33,204 nt of DNA. It comes from an uncultured beta proteobacterium (lineage in GTDB: Bacteria; Pseudomonadota; Gammaproteobacteria; Burkholderiales; Burkholderiaceae). The notes beneath the pieces are model-generated. The model saw nothing but the letters and a program-made list of their open reading frames with translations. It was not told the DNA's origin and made no database searches. The stretch is taken from positions 1 through 33,204 of the forward strand of contig CAIZRK010000041.1 in NCBI GenBank assembly GCA_903935355.1. Reading direction: 5' to 3'. A program made the translations under genes and the position numbers. This document shows positions 8,933 to 15,377 of the stretch, in pieces. The number at the start of each line of letters is the position of its first letter. The first letter of the stretch is position 1.

Positions 8933-8946
8933 GTATCTGTTTTACC

Positions 8947-9636
8947 TTAATTCAAGTAAAAGTGTGAAATTGGCTTGAGGTTATCATCTAATTCATAAAC
9001 GAGAGGGATCCCGTTAGGAACATTGATTTCCATAATGTCTTGATCGGAAACTTGATCTAAGTACTTAATTAAAGAGCGAATACTGTTACCGTGCGCCACG
9101 AGTAAGACTCGTTTGCCTGCTTTAAGGTCCGGTGCGATTGATTCCTTCCATAGCGGCAACACGCGATCCACATTGTCTTTAAGGCATTCGCCTAACGGGA
9201 TATCTGTGGGATTGAGTTTGTCGTAGCGGCGATCATTCTTCGGATTACGCTCATCTTCTGTTTCTAGAAGGGGTGGACGTATATCGTAGGAGCGCCGCCA
9301 AATATGCACTTGTTCATCGCCATATTGCGCGGCTGTCTCAGCTTTATTCAGGCCAGTGAGGGCGCCATAGTGGCGCTCGTTTAGTCTCCAGCTATGCACT
9401 ACTGGCAGCCACATAAGGTCCATCGTGTCTTGCACATGCCAAAGGGTGCGAATAGCCCGTCTTAATACAGAGGTATAGGCAATATCGAACTCATAACCCG
9501 CTTTTTTGAGGTTTTCACCAGCGGTAAGGGCCTGTTCGGTCCCTTTGGGCGTTAAGTCAACATCCGCCCAGCCAGTGAAGCGGTTTTCAAGGTTCCAGGC
9601 GGATTCGCCATGACGAATAAGGACAAGTTGTTTCAT
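8947..9636 (-). CDS. gpmA: 2,3-bisphosphoglycerate-dependent phosphoglycerate mutase
   Basis: Interconverts 3- and 2-phosphoglycerate in glycolysis and gluconeogenesis. The 229 residues match the dPGM family. The phosphohistidine is His9 in [10 protein letters not shown]; Glu87 in [10 protein letters not shown] and His182 in VAHGNSIRS complete the active site, matching E. coli His10, Glu88 and His183. No Shine-Dalgarno precedes the ATG; instead a TAGAAT -10 box ends exactly 6 bases before it, which predicts a leaderless mRNA. First gene of the reverse unit gpmA-ctpA-moeB. Confidence 0.95.
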   Translation of the reverse strand: MKQLVLIRHGESAWNLENRFTGWADVDLTPKGTEQALTAGENLKKAGYEFDIAYTSVLRRAIRTLWHVQDTMDLMWLPVVHSWRLNERHYGALTGLNKAETAAQYGDEQVHIWRRSYDIRPPLLETEDERNPKNDRRYDKLNPTDIPLGECLKDNVDRVLPLWKESIAPDLKAGKRVLLVAHGNSIRSLIKYLDQVSDQDIMEINVPNGIPLVYELDDNLKPISHFYLN

Positions 9637-9642
9637 AGAGCC

Positions 9643-9652
9643 ATTCTATAAT
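9643..9652. promoter_or_regulatory. Overlapping divergent -10 boxes for gpmA and the rhodanese gene
   Basis: On the plus strand TATAAT (9647-9652) is followed by 6 bases and ATG 9659. On the minus strand TAGAAT (9648-9643) is followed by 6 bases and the gpmA ATG at 9636. The boxes share two base pairs. Initiation at the usual distance would begin each mRNA at or next to its A of ATG. I find no good -35 hexamer for either. Confidence 0.6.
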
Positions 9653-9658
9653 CCGGTG

Positions 9659-10072
9659 ATGAACTTTCTCACGCAAATTGATAATTTAGCGCTTATCGCC
9701 CTTTTACTTGTATCAGGCGCAGCGCTTTTCCTACCCACATTATCTACGCTTATTAGCGGGAAAGGCTTGTCGCCGTCTGAGGCCACCATTTGGATCAACC
9801 GCCGGAAAGCCTATGTCTTCGATTTACGATCTGAAGAGGCATTTAAATCTGGCCATTTACCTGGTGCAAAACTCATTACATCTGCACAGCTTTCGGCTGG
9901 ACTAGATAAAATGAAGCTAGATCGTAAGAACCCAGTTATCCTGGTTTGTGAGGGTGGGAACCAGTCCCGTAAAGCCATTGCAGAAGTTCAAAAATTGGGC
10001 TTTGCTGAGGTTGCCTCTTTGGATGGTGGCGTCCAAGCCTGGCAAGCTGCTGCTCTGCCATTGGTTAAGTAA
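9659..10072 (+). CDS. Membrane-anchored rhodanese-like protein
   Basis: A 137-residue protein with one N-terminal membrane segment (about residues 9-30, ALIALLLVSGAALFLPTL) and a rhodanese domain. The domain shows VFDLRSEEAFKSGHLPGA and the active-site loop VCEGGNQSRKA, whose cysteine would carry persulfide sulfur, then the closing LDGGVQAW. The next gene is a glutaredoxin, so a role in sulfur or thiol chemistry is plausible, but the substrate is unknown. GTG 9656 is a possible start, but ATG 9659 fits the promoter distance better. The same rhodanese-grxC-secB order is, as I recall, common in betaproteobacteria. Confidence 0.88.
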   Translation: MNFLTQIDNLALIALLLVSGAALFLPTLSTLISGKGLSPSEATIWINRRKAYVFDLRSEEAFKSGHLPGAKLITSAQLSAGLDKMKLDRKNPVILVCEGGNQSRKAIAEVQKLGFAEVASLDGGVQAWQAAALPLVK

Positions 10073-10091
10073 GAAAGTAAAAGAGGACCTT

Positions 10092-10346
10092 ATGCCTTTG
10101 GTCACGATGTATAGCACTCAGGTTTGCCCTTACTGCGTCATGGCAGAAAAGTACCTTCAAAAAAAAGGCGTCACTAATTTGGAAAAGATTCTGATTGATC
10201 GCGATCTGGCACAGCGTCAACTAATGATGACGCGAACTGGCCGCAGAACCGTTCCACAGATCTTTATTGGCCAAACTCATGTTGGGGGTTATGACGATCT
10301 AGTTGCTTTGGATCGTGCTGGTCAACTTGATCCATTATTAGCGTAA
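10092..10346 (+). CDS. grxC: Glutaredoxin 3
   Basis: Small cytoplasmic thiol-disulfide oxidoreductase that uses glutathione, the product of gshA and gshB in this window. The 84 residues carry the dithiol site CPYC (Cys12, Cys15), the cis-proline TVPQIFIG, and the glutathione-binding GGYDDL. The start at ATG 10092 is set by AGAGGA 6 bases upstream and by the length of the family; a longer frame reaching back into the rhodanese gene has no homologous sequence. Nineteen bases follow the rhodanese stop. Confidence 0.95.
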   Translation: MPLVTMYSTQVCPYCVMAEKYLQKKGVTNLEKILIDRDLAQRQLMMTRTGRRTVPQIFIGQTHVGGYDDLVALDRAGQLDPLLA

Positions 10347-10380
10347 ATTTTTTTACAAAAAACTCTAAAGAAAGTTAGCA

Positions 10381-10902
10381 ATGACTGAACAAACTGTCCC
10401 AGCTCAAGATTCGACTGATAGCTCAAAAGAACCTGGATTTCGTATTCAGCGCATTTATCTTAAGGACTTATCTTTAGAGCAACCAAATGCCCCTCAAATA
10501 TTATTAGTTGCCGCTGAGCCTCAAGTAGAGGTTGAGGTTGATGTGGCGGTTACGCGCCTAAGCAATGAAATCTTTGAGGTTGCATTAATTGCCACAGTAA
10601 CAGCGAAAGTAGATAGCAAAGTGTTGTTCTTGGTTGAGGCTAAGCAGGCTGGAATTTTTGAATTTAGTAATATCCCAACAGAGCAAATTGATCCGATGCT
10701 CGGTATTGCCTGCCCAACAATTTTGTACCCTTATTTGCGTTCCAATATTGCTGACACCATTAGTCGCGCAGGCTTCCAGCCTATTCATTTAAATGAAATC
10801 AATTTCCATGGCATGTATGAGCATCGCATCATGCAGGCACAAGCTGCTGCTGCCAAGGAAAATGGTGCTGCTACTGAAAGCAAAATCATTCTTCCTCACT
10901 AA
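10381..10902 (+). CDS. secB: Protein-export chaperone SecB
   Basis: Tetrameric cytoplasmic chaperone that keeps preproteins unfolded and delivers them to SecA. The 173 residues contain the typical [19 protein letters not shown] near residue 20, the [22 protein letters not shown] block (about residues 112-133), and the [14 protein letters not shown] segment. The last 25 residues are Ala-rich and variable, as in other betaproteobacterial SecB proteins. AAGAAAG precedes the start. Located between grxC and gpsA on the same strand; the secB-gpsA adjacency is widely conserved in proteobacteria. Confidence 0.96.
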   Translation: MTEQTVPAQDSTDSSKEPGFRIQRIYLKDLSLEQPNAPQILLVAAEPQVEVEVDVAVTRLSNEIFEVALIATVTAKVDSKVLFLVEAKQAGIFEFSNIPTEQIDPMLGIACPTILYPYLRSNIADTISRAGFQPIHLNEINFHGMYEHRIMQAQAAAAKENGAATESKIILPH

Positions 10903-10925
10903 TCTCCTTAAAAAGCCCACAGATC

Positions 10926-11954
10926 ATGAAAGTGACGCTGCTTGGAGCTGGTGCCTGGGGCACTGCCATGGCTGCGCAAGCTGCGCGCCATCTTTACGCT
11001 GGCGATGTATGTCTATGGTCACGTAGTGCCAAACAAGTAGAGACTATTAAAAAAGCGGGTGAAAATTCTGCTTACTTGCCAGGCATTCATTTGCCCCAAA
11101 GCCTTCAGTTCGAAGATGATTTTGAGAGCGCCATTTTGCGCCTTTCATCAGAAGATCTTTTGGTAATTGCAACACCCATGGCTGGTTTATCGCAGACTAT
11201 AGCCCAAGTGCTGCATATAGCTAAGCATCCCCTTAACATTGTTTGGTTATGTAAAGGCCTTGAACCAAGTACTGCTTTATTGCCAAATCAAGTAGTTGAA
11301 CGTGAAGATCAATTACATAGCCATGGCTTGAAGCATTCTTATGGGGCACTTTCTGGACCGAGTTTTGCTCGCGAAGTTGGAGATGGGATGCCATGCGCTC
11401 TAACAGTTGCTAGCAAATCCCCCCACTTATGCAACATTGTCCAGGCGGCTTTTCATCACGGCAATATGCGTATTTATGCCAGTGATGATTTAGTCGGAGT
11501 GGAATTGGGCGGCGCGGTCAAAAACGTATTAGCAATTGCAGCTGGCATTGGTGATGGCTTAGATCTCGGGTTAAATGCGCGTGCAGCAGTCCTAACTAGA
11601 GGCCTTGCTGAGATGATGCGTTTAGTAAAAGCAGCAGGTGGTAGGCCAGAAACTTGTATGGGCCTAACAGGCGTTGGCGATCTCATTTTGACGGCTACTG
11701 GTGATTTATCACGTAATCGACGTGTGGGCTTAGATCTCGCAGCAGGCAAACCATTGACTGAAATCTTGGGCAGTTTGGGGCATGTTGCAGAAGGCGTCTT
11801 ATGCGCATCAGCAGTGGGGAATCTAGCAAGTCGATTAGGTGTTGAAATGCCCATTACAACAATGATGAGCGACGTACTATCGGGCACCCTAGCTCCGCAT
11901 GATGCTGTTAAAAAACTCATGGGTCGCGATCCAAAGGTGGAGCTCAAGAATTAA
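10926..11954 (+). CDS. gpsA: Glycerol-3-phosphate dehydrogenase [NAD(P)+]
   Basis: Reduces dihydroxyacetone phosphate to sn-glycerol 3-phosphate for phospholipid synthesis. The 342 residues start with the dinucleotide-binding GAGAWGTAMAAQAA (residues 7-20). The conserved blocks ALSGPSFAREV and GGAVKNVLAIAAGIGDGLDLG follow, the latter with the catalytic Lys, and then GLTGVGDLILT. No Shine-Dalgarno is visible before the ATG, 23 bases after secB. Its stop codon overlaps the stop of trmL, transcribed the other way, in the four bases TTAA at 11951-11954. Confidence 0.95.
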   Translation: MKVTLLGAGAWGTAMAAQAARHLYAGDVCLWSRSAKQVETIKKAGENSAYLPGIHLPQSLQFEDDFESAILRLSSEDLLVIATPMAGLSQTIAQVLHIAKHPLNIVWLCKGLEPSTALLPNQVVEREDQLHSHGLKHSYGALSGPSFAREVGDGMPCALTVASKSPHLCNIVQAAFHHGNMRIYASDDLVGVELGGAVKNVLAIAAGIGDGLDLGLNARAAVLTRGLAEMMRLVKAAGGRPETCMGLTGVGDLILTATGDLSRNRRVGLDLAAGKPLTEILGSLGHVAEGVLCASAVGNLASRLGVEMPITTMMSDVLSGTLAPHDAVKKLMGRDPKVELKN

Positions 11955-12421
11955 TTTCCGCCGGCTAGACCATTCTGGCGCCAAGCCTCATAAACCACAA
12001 TCGCAACGGTATTGGAAAGATTAAGGCTACGACTGCTATCTTGCATTGCTAAGCGCATCTGATTGGCAATAGGAATAGAACTTTTAACCTCTGCAGTAAT
12101 GCCTTTAGTTTCTGAGCCAAAGACAAAATAGTCTTCTGGCAAATAATGGCCTCCATGAAATTTCCCTGAGCCCTTGGTTGTTAAAACAAAGATACGTTCT
12201 GGCTGAGGTTGTTCATTTGCTAAAAATTGGCCCCAATTAGTATGTACCTTTACTCTGGCAAACTCATGGTAATCCAAGCCCGCACGCCGTAACTTGGCAT
12301 CCTCCATTGGAAAACCTAGGGGTTCTATTAAATGAAGTTTTGCACCGGTATTGGCACAGAGCCGAATAATGTTTCCTGTATTGGGTGGAATTTCTGGTTC
12401 GAATAAAACAATATTAAACAT
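11951..12421 (-). CDS. trmL: tRNA (cytidine(34)-2'-O)-methyltransferase TrmL
   Basis: SPOUT-class methyltransferase that 2'-O-methylates the wobble base of certain leucine tRNAs. The 156 residues match the family. Motifs: MFNIVLFEPEIPPNTGNIIRLCANTG at the N-terminus, VFGSETKGI (motif 2) and RSLNLSNTVAIVVYEAW (motif 3, the trefoil knot). It starts 13 bases after the comF stop, so comF and trmL are probably co-transcribed. Its 3' end overlaps gpsA by four bases in convergent orientation. Confidence 0.93.
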   Translation of the reverse strand: MFNIVLFEPEIPPNTGNIIRLCANTGAKLHLIEPLGFPMEDAKLRRAGLDYHEFARVKVHTNWGQFLANEQPQPERIFVLTTKGSGKFHGGHYLPEDYFVFGSETKGITAEVKSSIPIANQMRLAMQDSSRSLNLSNTVAIVVYEAWRQNGLAGGN

Positions 12422-12434
12422 GCAGTACTCTTAG

Positions 12435-13178
12435 TTAGGAAGGGCGCCTAGTTCTAAGCAAAACCCAATTAATGACACGAGAGACACCATTGTCCTTCAG
12501 AACGTAGGCAATTTCATTTAGAGTGGCGCCACTGGTCATTACATCATCAAAAACAATTGCCGTCTGATTTATTAAGATACTTTGATATTCATTGGGGATA
12601 TAAAACACCCCTTGAATAGCCGCCTTGCGACTTGTGCGAGTCTCGTTGGCTTGAGATAACATGGTGTGATGTCGCATGATGGCATAAGGGAGTTTTTTTA
12701 TTGAGGGGTTACAGCGTATTCGCCTTGCTATTTCCCAGCTTTGATTAAATCCACGTGCACAGAGCTTTTCCTGACTTAGCGGAACAGGTAGTAAATAGTG
12801 GGCCTGAGTATTTTTTAGTGCTTCTGATGCGTTTTCATTCCATGCGCTTGCCAGTCCATGCGCAAAGGCAAGGCGTTTTTGGTATTTGAATTGATGTAGT
12901 GCATTTTGCAGCCTTCCCTCATAGCGATCTAAGCAGTGAGTTTCATCAAAATAAGGGGGCTTGTTTTCACAATCTTGGCAGCGTTGCTTTGGAACTTCAT
13001 GCTCTTGAAGTGAAATTCCGCATTGATAACAGCATTCATAATTCAATAGGCTCTGGGTTGCTAATACATTCTTGCAGTCTGGACATATGCTACTGGCTTG
13101 AAATGATTCACAAACAATGCAAGAGGTAGGCAGTATTCGTGCACAAATGGATTCAAAAATATTCTCTAATATAGGCAT
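12435..13178 (-). CDS. ComF family protein (phosphoribosyltransferase-like)
   Basis: A 247-residue ComF/GntX-type protein. The N-terminal zinc region has paired cysteines (Cys20/23, Cys32/35, Cys49-50/53, Cys67/70) and the C-terminal half is a phosphoribosyltransferase fold with the PRPP loop AIVFDDVMTSGATLNE. Relatives act in DNA uptake in naturally competent bacteria, but the biochemical role is not settled. I start it at ATG 13178 (MPILENIFES), the family-like start; a further in-frame start at 13214 would run into the divergent methyltransferase gene. A TATACT box ends 9 bases upstream of this ATG, so the leader would be only a few bases long. Confidence 0.87.
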   Translation of the reverse strand: MPILENIFESICARILPTSCIVCESFQASSICPDCKNVLATQSLLNYECCYQCGISLQEHEVPKQRCQDCENKPPYFDETHCLDRYEGRLQNALHQFKYQKRLAFAHGLASAWNENASEALKNTQAHYLLPVPLSQEKLCARGFNQSWEIARRIRCNPSIKKLPYAIMRHHTMLSQANETRTSRKAAIQGVFYIPNEYQSILINQTAIVFDDVMTSGATLNEIAYVLKDNGVSRVINWVLLRTRRPS

Positions 13179-13187
13179 GGGGCGCTG

Positions 13188-13195
13188 AGTATACT
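13188..13195. promoter_or_regulatory. Shared palindromic -10 region for comF and the BioC-like gene
   Basis: The palindrome GAGTATACTC reads TATACT on both strands: 13190-13195 on plus, 13193-13188 on minus. On plus, 6 bases separate it from ATG 13202, predicting a leaderless mRNA. On minus, 9 bases separate it from ATG 13178. No convincing -35 hexamer is seen on either side. Confidence 0.55.
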
Positions 13196-13201
13196 CACTT
13201 A

Positions 13202-14002
13202 ATGACCCAATCAATCAGATGGCTTAAAGACGAAATTGCAAACCGAATGTTGCAAAAGCTAGACATCGTTAAATTAGAGATTAAGAGCGTATTGATTCTT
13301 CCCGATTATCTTGGGGCTCATAGCCATTTTCTAATAAAGCGCTTTCCAGGGCTACGTTTTTATAGCGCACCTGAAGCAGGGCTATCGGGCTTTAATTTAT
13401 TGTGGTTTAAGGCTGCTCGTTTATGGAGTACTGGTTTTAAGAGCGCCGCGGATATTTCTTTAGATGAATACCACAAAATGGGACGCATTAATTTAGCTGA
13501 CAATTCTGTCGATTTAGTCTTTAGCAATTTATTTATTCAAGATCTTTCTGATCCAAAGCATTTCCTTCAAGAGTGTTGGCGCGTGCTTAAAGAGGGCGGC
13601 TTACTTACATTTAGTTATTTGGGCCCTGATACTGGGAAAGAGTTGCGCTCTGCAGAATTGGCGCGGTTTCCCTTAAAAAAATTAGCCAGTCCTTGGGATA
13701 TGCATGATATGGGGGATGCTTTACTTGGGGAGCGTTTTTCCGATCCAGTGATGGATATGGAGTTCCTTACTTTGGACTATGAGTCCAATGCTGTTTTACT
13801 CTCAGATTGCACTGGCCTGAACTTGATGGACTCACTAGAGGGAAAGACCTCTTTGTCAGAGGATTTGCCTAAAAAACTCAGTCTTGAAATTGTCTATGGG
13901 CATGCTTGGGCGAGTGGTAAGCACCTTTCTAAAGCACAAGATCACCTTGCTTATATTGATCCAAATCAAATCGGACGCAAGACTAGGAGTGATTCTGCTT
14001 AA
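13202..14002 (+). CDS. BioC-like methyltransferase-fold protein with degraded SAM motif
   Basis: A 266-residue protein resembling the betaproteobacterial BioC family (malonyl-ACP O-methyltransferase, biotin synthesis). The match lies in the second half of the fold: SVDLVFSNLFIQDLSDPKHFL (about 102-122), WRVLKEGGLLTFSYLGPDTGKELR (126-149), and the BioC-type WDMHDMGDALL...FSDPVMDMEFLTLDY. Where class I methyltransferases have the glycine-rich SAM loop and an acidic residue after the next strand, this protein has SVLILPDYLGAHS (29-41) and LRFYSAPEAG, with neither GxGxG nor the acidic residue. It may be an inactive or repurposed copy. The start lies 6 bases after TATACT. No biotin genes are nearby, so I do not assign bioC. 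Confidence 0.72.
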   Translation: MTQSIRWLKDEIANRMLQKLDIVKLEIKSVLILPDYLGAHSHFLIKRFPGLRFYSAPEAGLSGFNLLWFKAARLWSTGFKSAADISLDEYHKMGRINLADNSVDLVFSNLFIQDLSDPKHFLQECWRVLKEGGLLTFSYLGPDTGKELRSAELARFPLKKLASPWDMHDMGDALLGERFSDPVMDMEFLTLDYESNAVLLSDCTGLNLMDSLEGKTSLSEDLPKKLSLEIVYGHAWASGKHLSKAQDHLAYIDPNQIGRKTRSDSA

Positions 14003-14007
14003 GAGTA

Positions 14008-14017
14008 AGTGATCACT
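14008..14017. repeat. 10-bp palindrome upstream of the cox promoter
   Basis: AGTGATCACT is a perfect palindrome, 6 bases after the stop of the methyltransferase gene and 47 bases before the cox -35 candidate. It could bind a dimeric regulator, but a single 10-bp palindrome can occur by chance. Confidence 0.3.
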
Positions 14018-14064
14018 ATCTTTTAAACCTTTATTAAGATTGACTGGAACATGGTTTCCCCCGT

Positions 14065-14093
14065 TTGTTGTTAAGCTTAATTAACCCTATAAT
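14065..14093 (+). promoter_or_regulatory. Promoter of the cox structural operon
   Basis: TTGTTG (14065-14070), a 17-bp spacer and a perfect TATAAT (14088-14093). Transcription would start near 14100, about 80 bases before coxB and just before the small open frame at 14103. Confidence 0.7.
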
Positions 14094-14102
14094 CTTTTCT
14101 TG

Positions 14103-14186
14103 ATGTGTTGGTTTGATATCGTTTTTTGGATTATTTGGGGCTCTATTGCCCTTAAGGTTCACGACAATAAACAGAGAATAAGATGA
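14103..14186 (+). CDS. Possible 27-residue membrane leader peptide overlapping coxB
   Basis: An open frame of 27 codons plus TGA, too short for routine gene calling. Its ATG lies 9 bases after the cox TATAAT box, so it would be the first ATG on the mRNA with almost no leader. The product starts MCWFDIVFWIIWGSIAL, long enough for one membrane segment, and ends KVHDNKQRIR, a basic tail. Its stop overlaps the coxB start as ATGA (14183-14186), the same coupling used between ctaA and ctaB in this window. No Shine-Dalgarno is seen. An open frame this short has roughly a one in four chance of occurring at random, so this is a candidate only. It could be a leader peptide, a small oxidase subunit, or nothing. 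Confidence 0.4.
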   Translation: MCWFDIVFWIIWGSIALKVHDNKQRIR

Positions 14187-15340
14187 ATTTATTTGGAAAA
14201 GTCACTAGGACTTTACTTTATTTTGTAGCAGCCTTTGGCACTACTTTTGCTCATGCTATTGAGAATATGCCTGGGGGCCCGGCCGTCTTGCAGCTTAATT
14301 TCCCGGCCCCAGCAACCAAAATCATGCAAGAAATTCATTGGTTGCATTGGATGATGCTGATTATTTGTGCATTGATTTTTATTGGTGTTTTTGGAGTGAT
14401 GTTCTATTCCATTTTGAAGCATCGGAAATCTTTGGGTGCTAAATCAGCCTCTTTCCATGAGAGTACGACTGTTGAAATCATCTGGACGGTGATTCCTTTA
14501 TTGATCGTAATTGGTATGGCCTTGCCAGCAACCAAAACCGTTGTAGCTATGAAAGACACTACTAATTCTGATATCACTATAAAGACAACTGGCTACCAGT
14601 GGAAATGGGGTTATGACTATATTAAAGGCGAAGGCGAAGGCATTAGCTTTTTGTCCACACTATCTACCTCACGTGAGGCTATTAATAATCTAGAGCCAAA
14701 GTCTAGTACTTATTTAATGGAAGTCGACAACGAAATGGTTGTGCCAGTCGGTAAAAAAATTCGCATGATCACGACTGCCAATGATGTCATTCACTCATGG
14801 ACTATCCCAGCTTTTGGCGTAAAGCAAGATGCCATTCCTGGCTTTGTTCGAGATACCTGGTTTCGTGCTGAAAACATTGGAACCTATCGTGGCCAGTGCT
14901 CAGAGTTGTGTGGCGCAGAGCATGCATTTATGCCAATCGTAGTGAAAGTAGTCTCGCTAGACGATTACAGCAAGTGGGTGGAGCAGAAGAAAAAAGAAAT
15001 GGCTGCCGCTTCCGATGACCCATCTAAGGTTTACACCTTAGATGAGCAAAAAGAGCGCGGTGCAAAGGTTTATGCCTCTAATTGCGCTGCATGTCATCAG
15101 CCAAATGGTAAGGGTGCTGGCACATTTCCTGCATTGGATGGTAGCAAGATGGTCCTCGGTCCAAAAGAGGCTCAATACAACATCCTAATTAATGGTAAGG
15201 GTGCAATGCCGAAGTGGGCTGGCGTGATTTCTGATGGTGATATTGCCTCAGTAATGACCTATACCCGTAATGCATGGGGTAATAAGACTGGCGAATTGAT
15301 TCAGACCCAAGAGATTATTACCGCACGCGGTGGTAAGTAA
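14183..15340 (+). CDS. coxB: Cytochrome c oxidase subunit II with fused cytochrome c domain (caa3-like)
   Basis: Takes electrons from cytochrome c and passes them to subunit I. The 385 residues contain a signal peptide (to FAHA, about residue 25), two membrane helices (about 53-78 and 96-116), the CuA domain with ligands His204, Cys239, Cys243, His247 and Met250 (CSELCGAEHAFM), and a C-terminal haem c domain with CAACH (Cys301, Cys304, His305) and a likely Met342 ligand in AMPKWAG. The fusion makes it caa3-like; cytochrome c-fused subunit II is common in betaproteobacteria. AGAGAATAAG precedes the ATG, the same sequence as before coxC. coxA follows after 37 bases. Confidence 0.95.
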   Translation: MNLFGKVTRTLLYFVAAFGTTFAHAIENMPGGPAVLQLNFPAPATKIMQEIHWLHWMMLIICALIFIGVFGVMFYSILKHRKSLGAKSASFHESTTVEIIWTVIPLLIVIGMALPATKTVVAMKDTTNSDITIKTTGYQWKWGYDYIKGEGEGISFLSTLSTSREAINNLEPKSSTYLMEVDNEMVVPVGKKIRMITTANDVIHSWTIPAFGVKQDAIPGFVRDTWFRAENIGTYRGQCSELCGAEHAFMPIVVKVVSLDDYSKWVEQKKKEMAAASDDPSKVYTLDEQKERGAKVYASNCAACHQPNGKGAGTFPALDGSKMVLGPKEAQYNILINGKGAMPKWAGVISDGDIASVMTYTRNAWGNKTGELIQTQEIITARGGK

Positions 15341-15377
15341 TTTAATTAATACAGATAATAAGAAACCGGAGTAATCC

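Noticed and set aside
11474..11947. 157-codon open frame on the minus strand inside gpsA
   Set aside because: Shadow of the gpsA coding sequence; low-complexity basic product.
14140..14160. Small GGGC/GCCC hairpin in the coxB leader as a terminator or attenuator
   Set aside because: Only four pairs and no T-run follows; it lies inside the possible small ORF.
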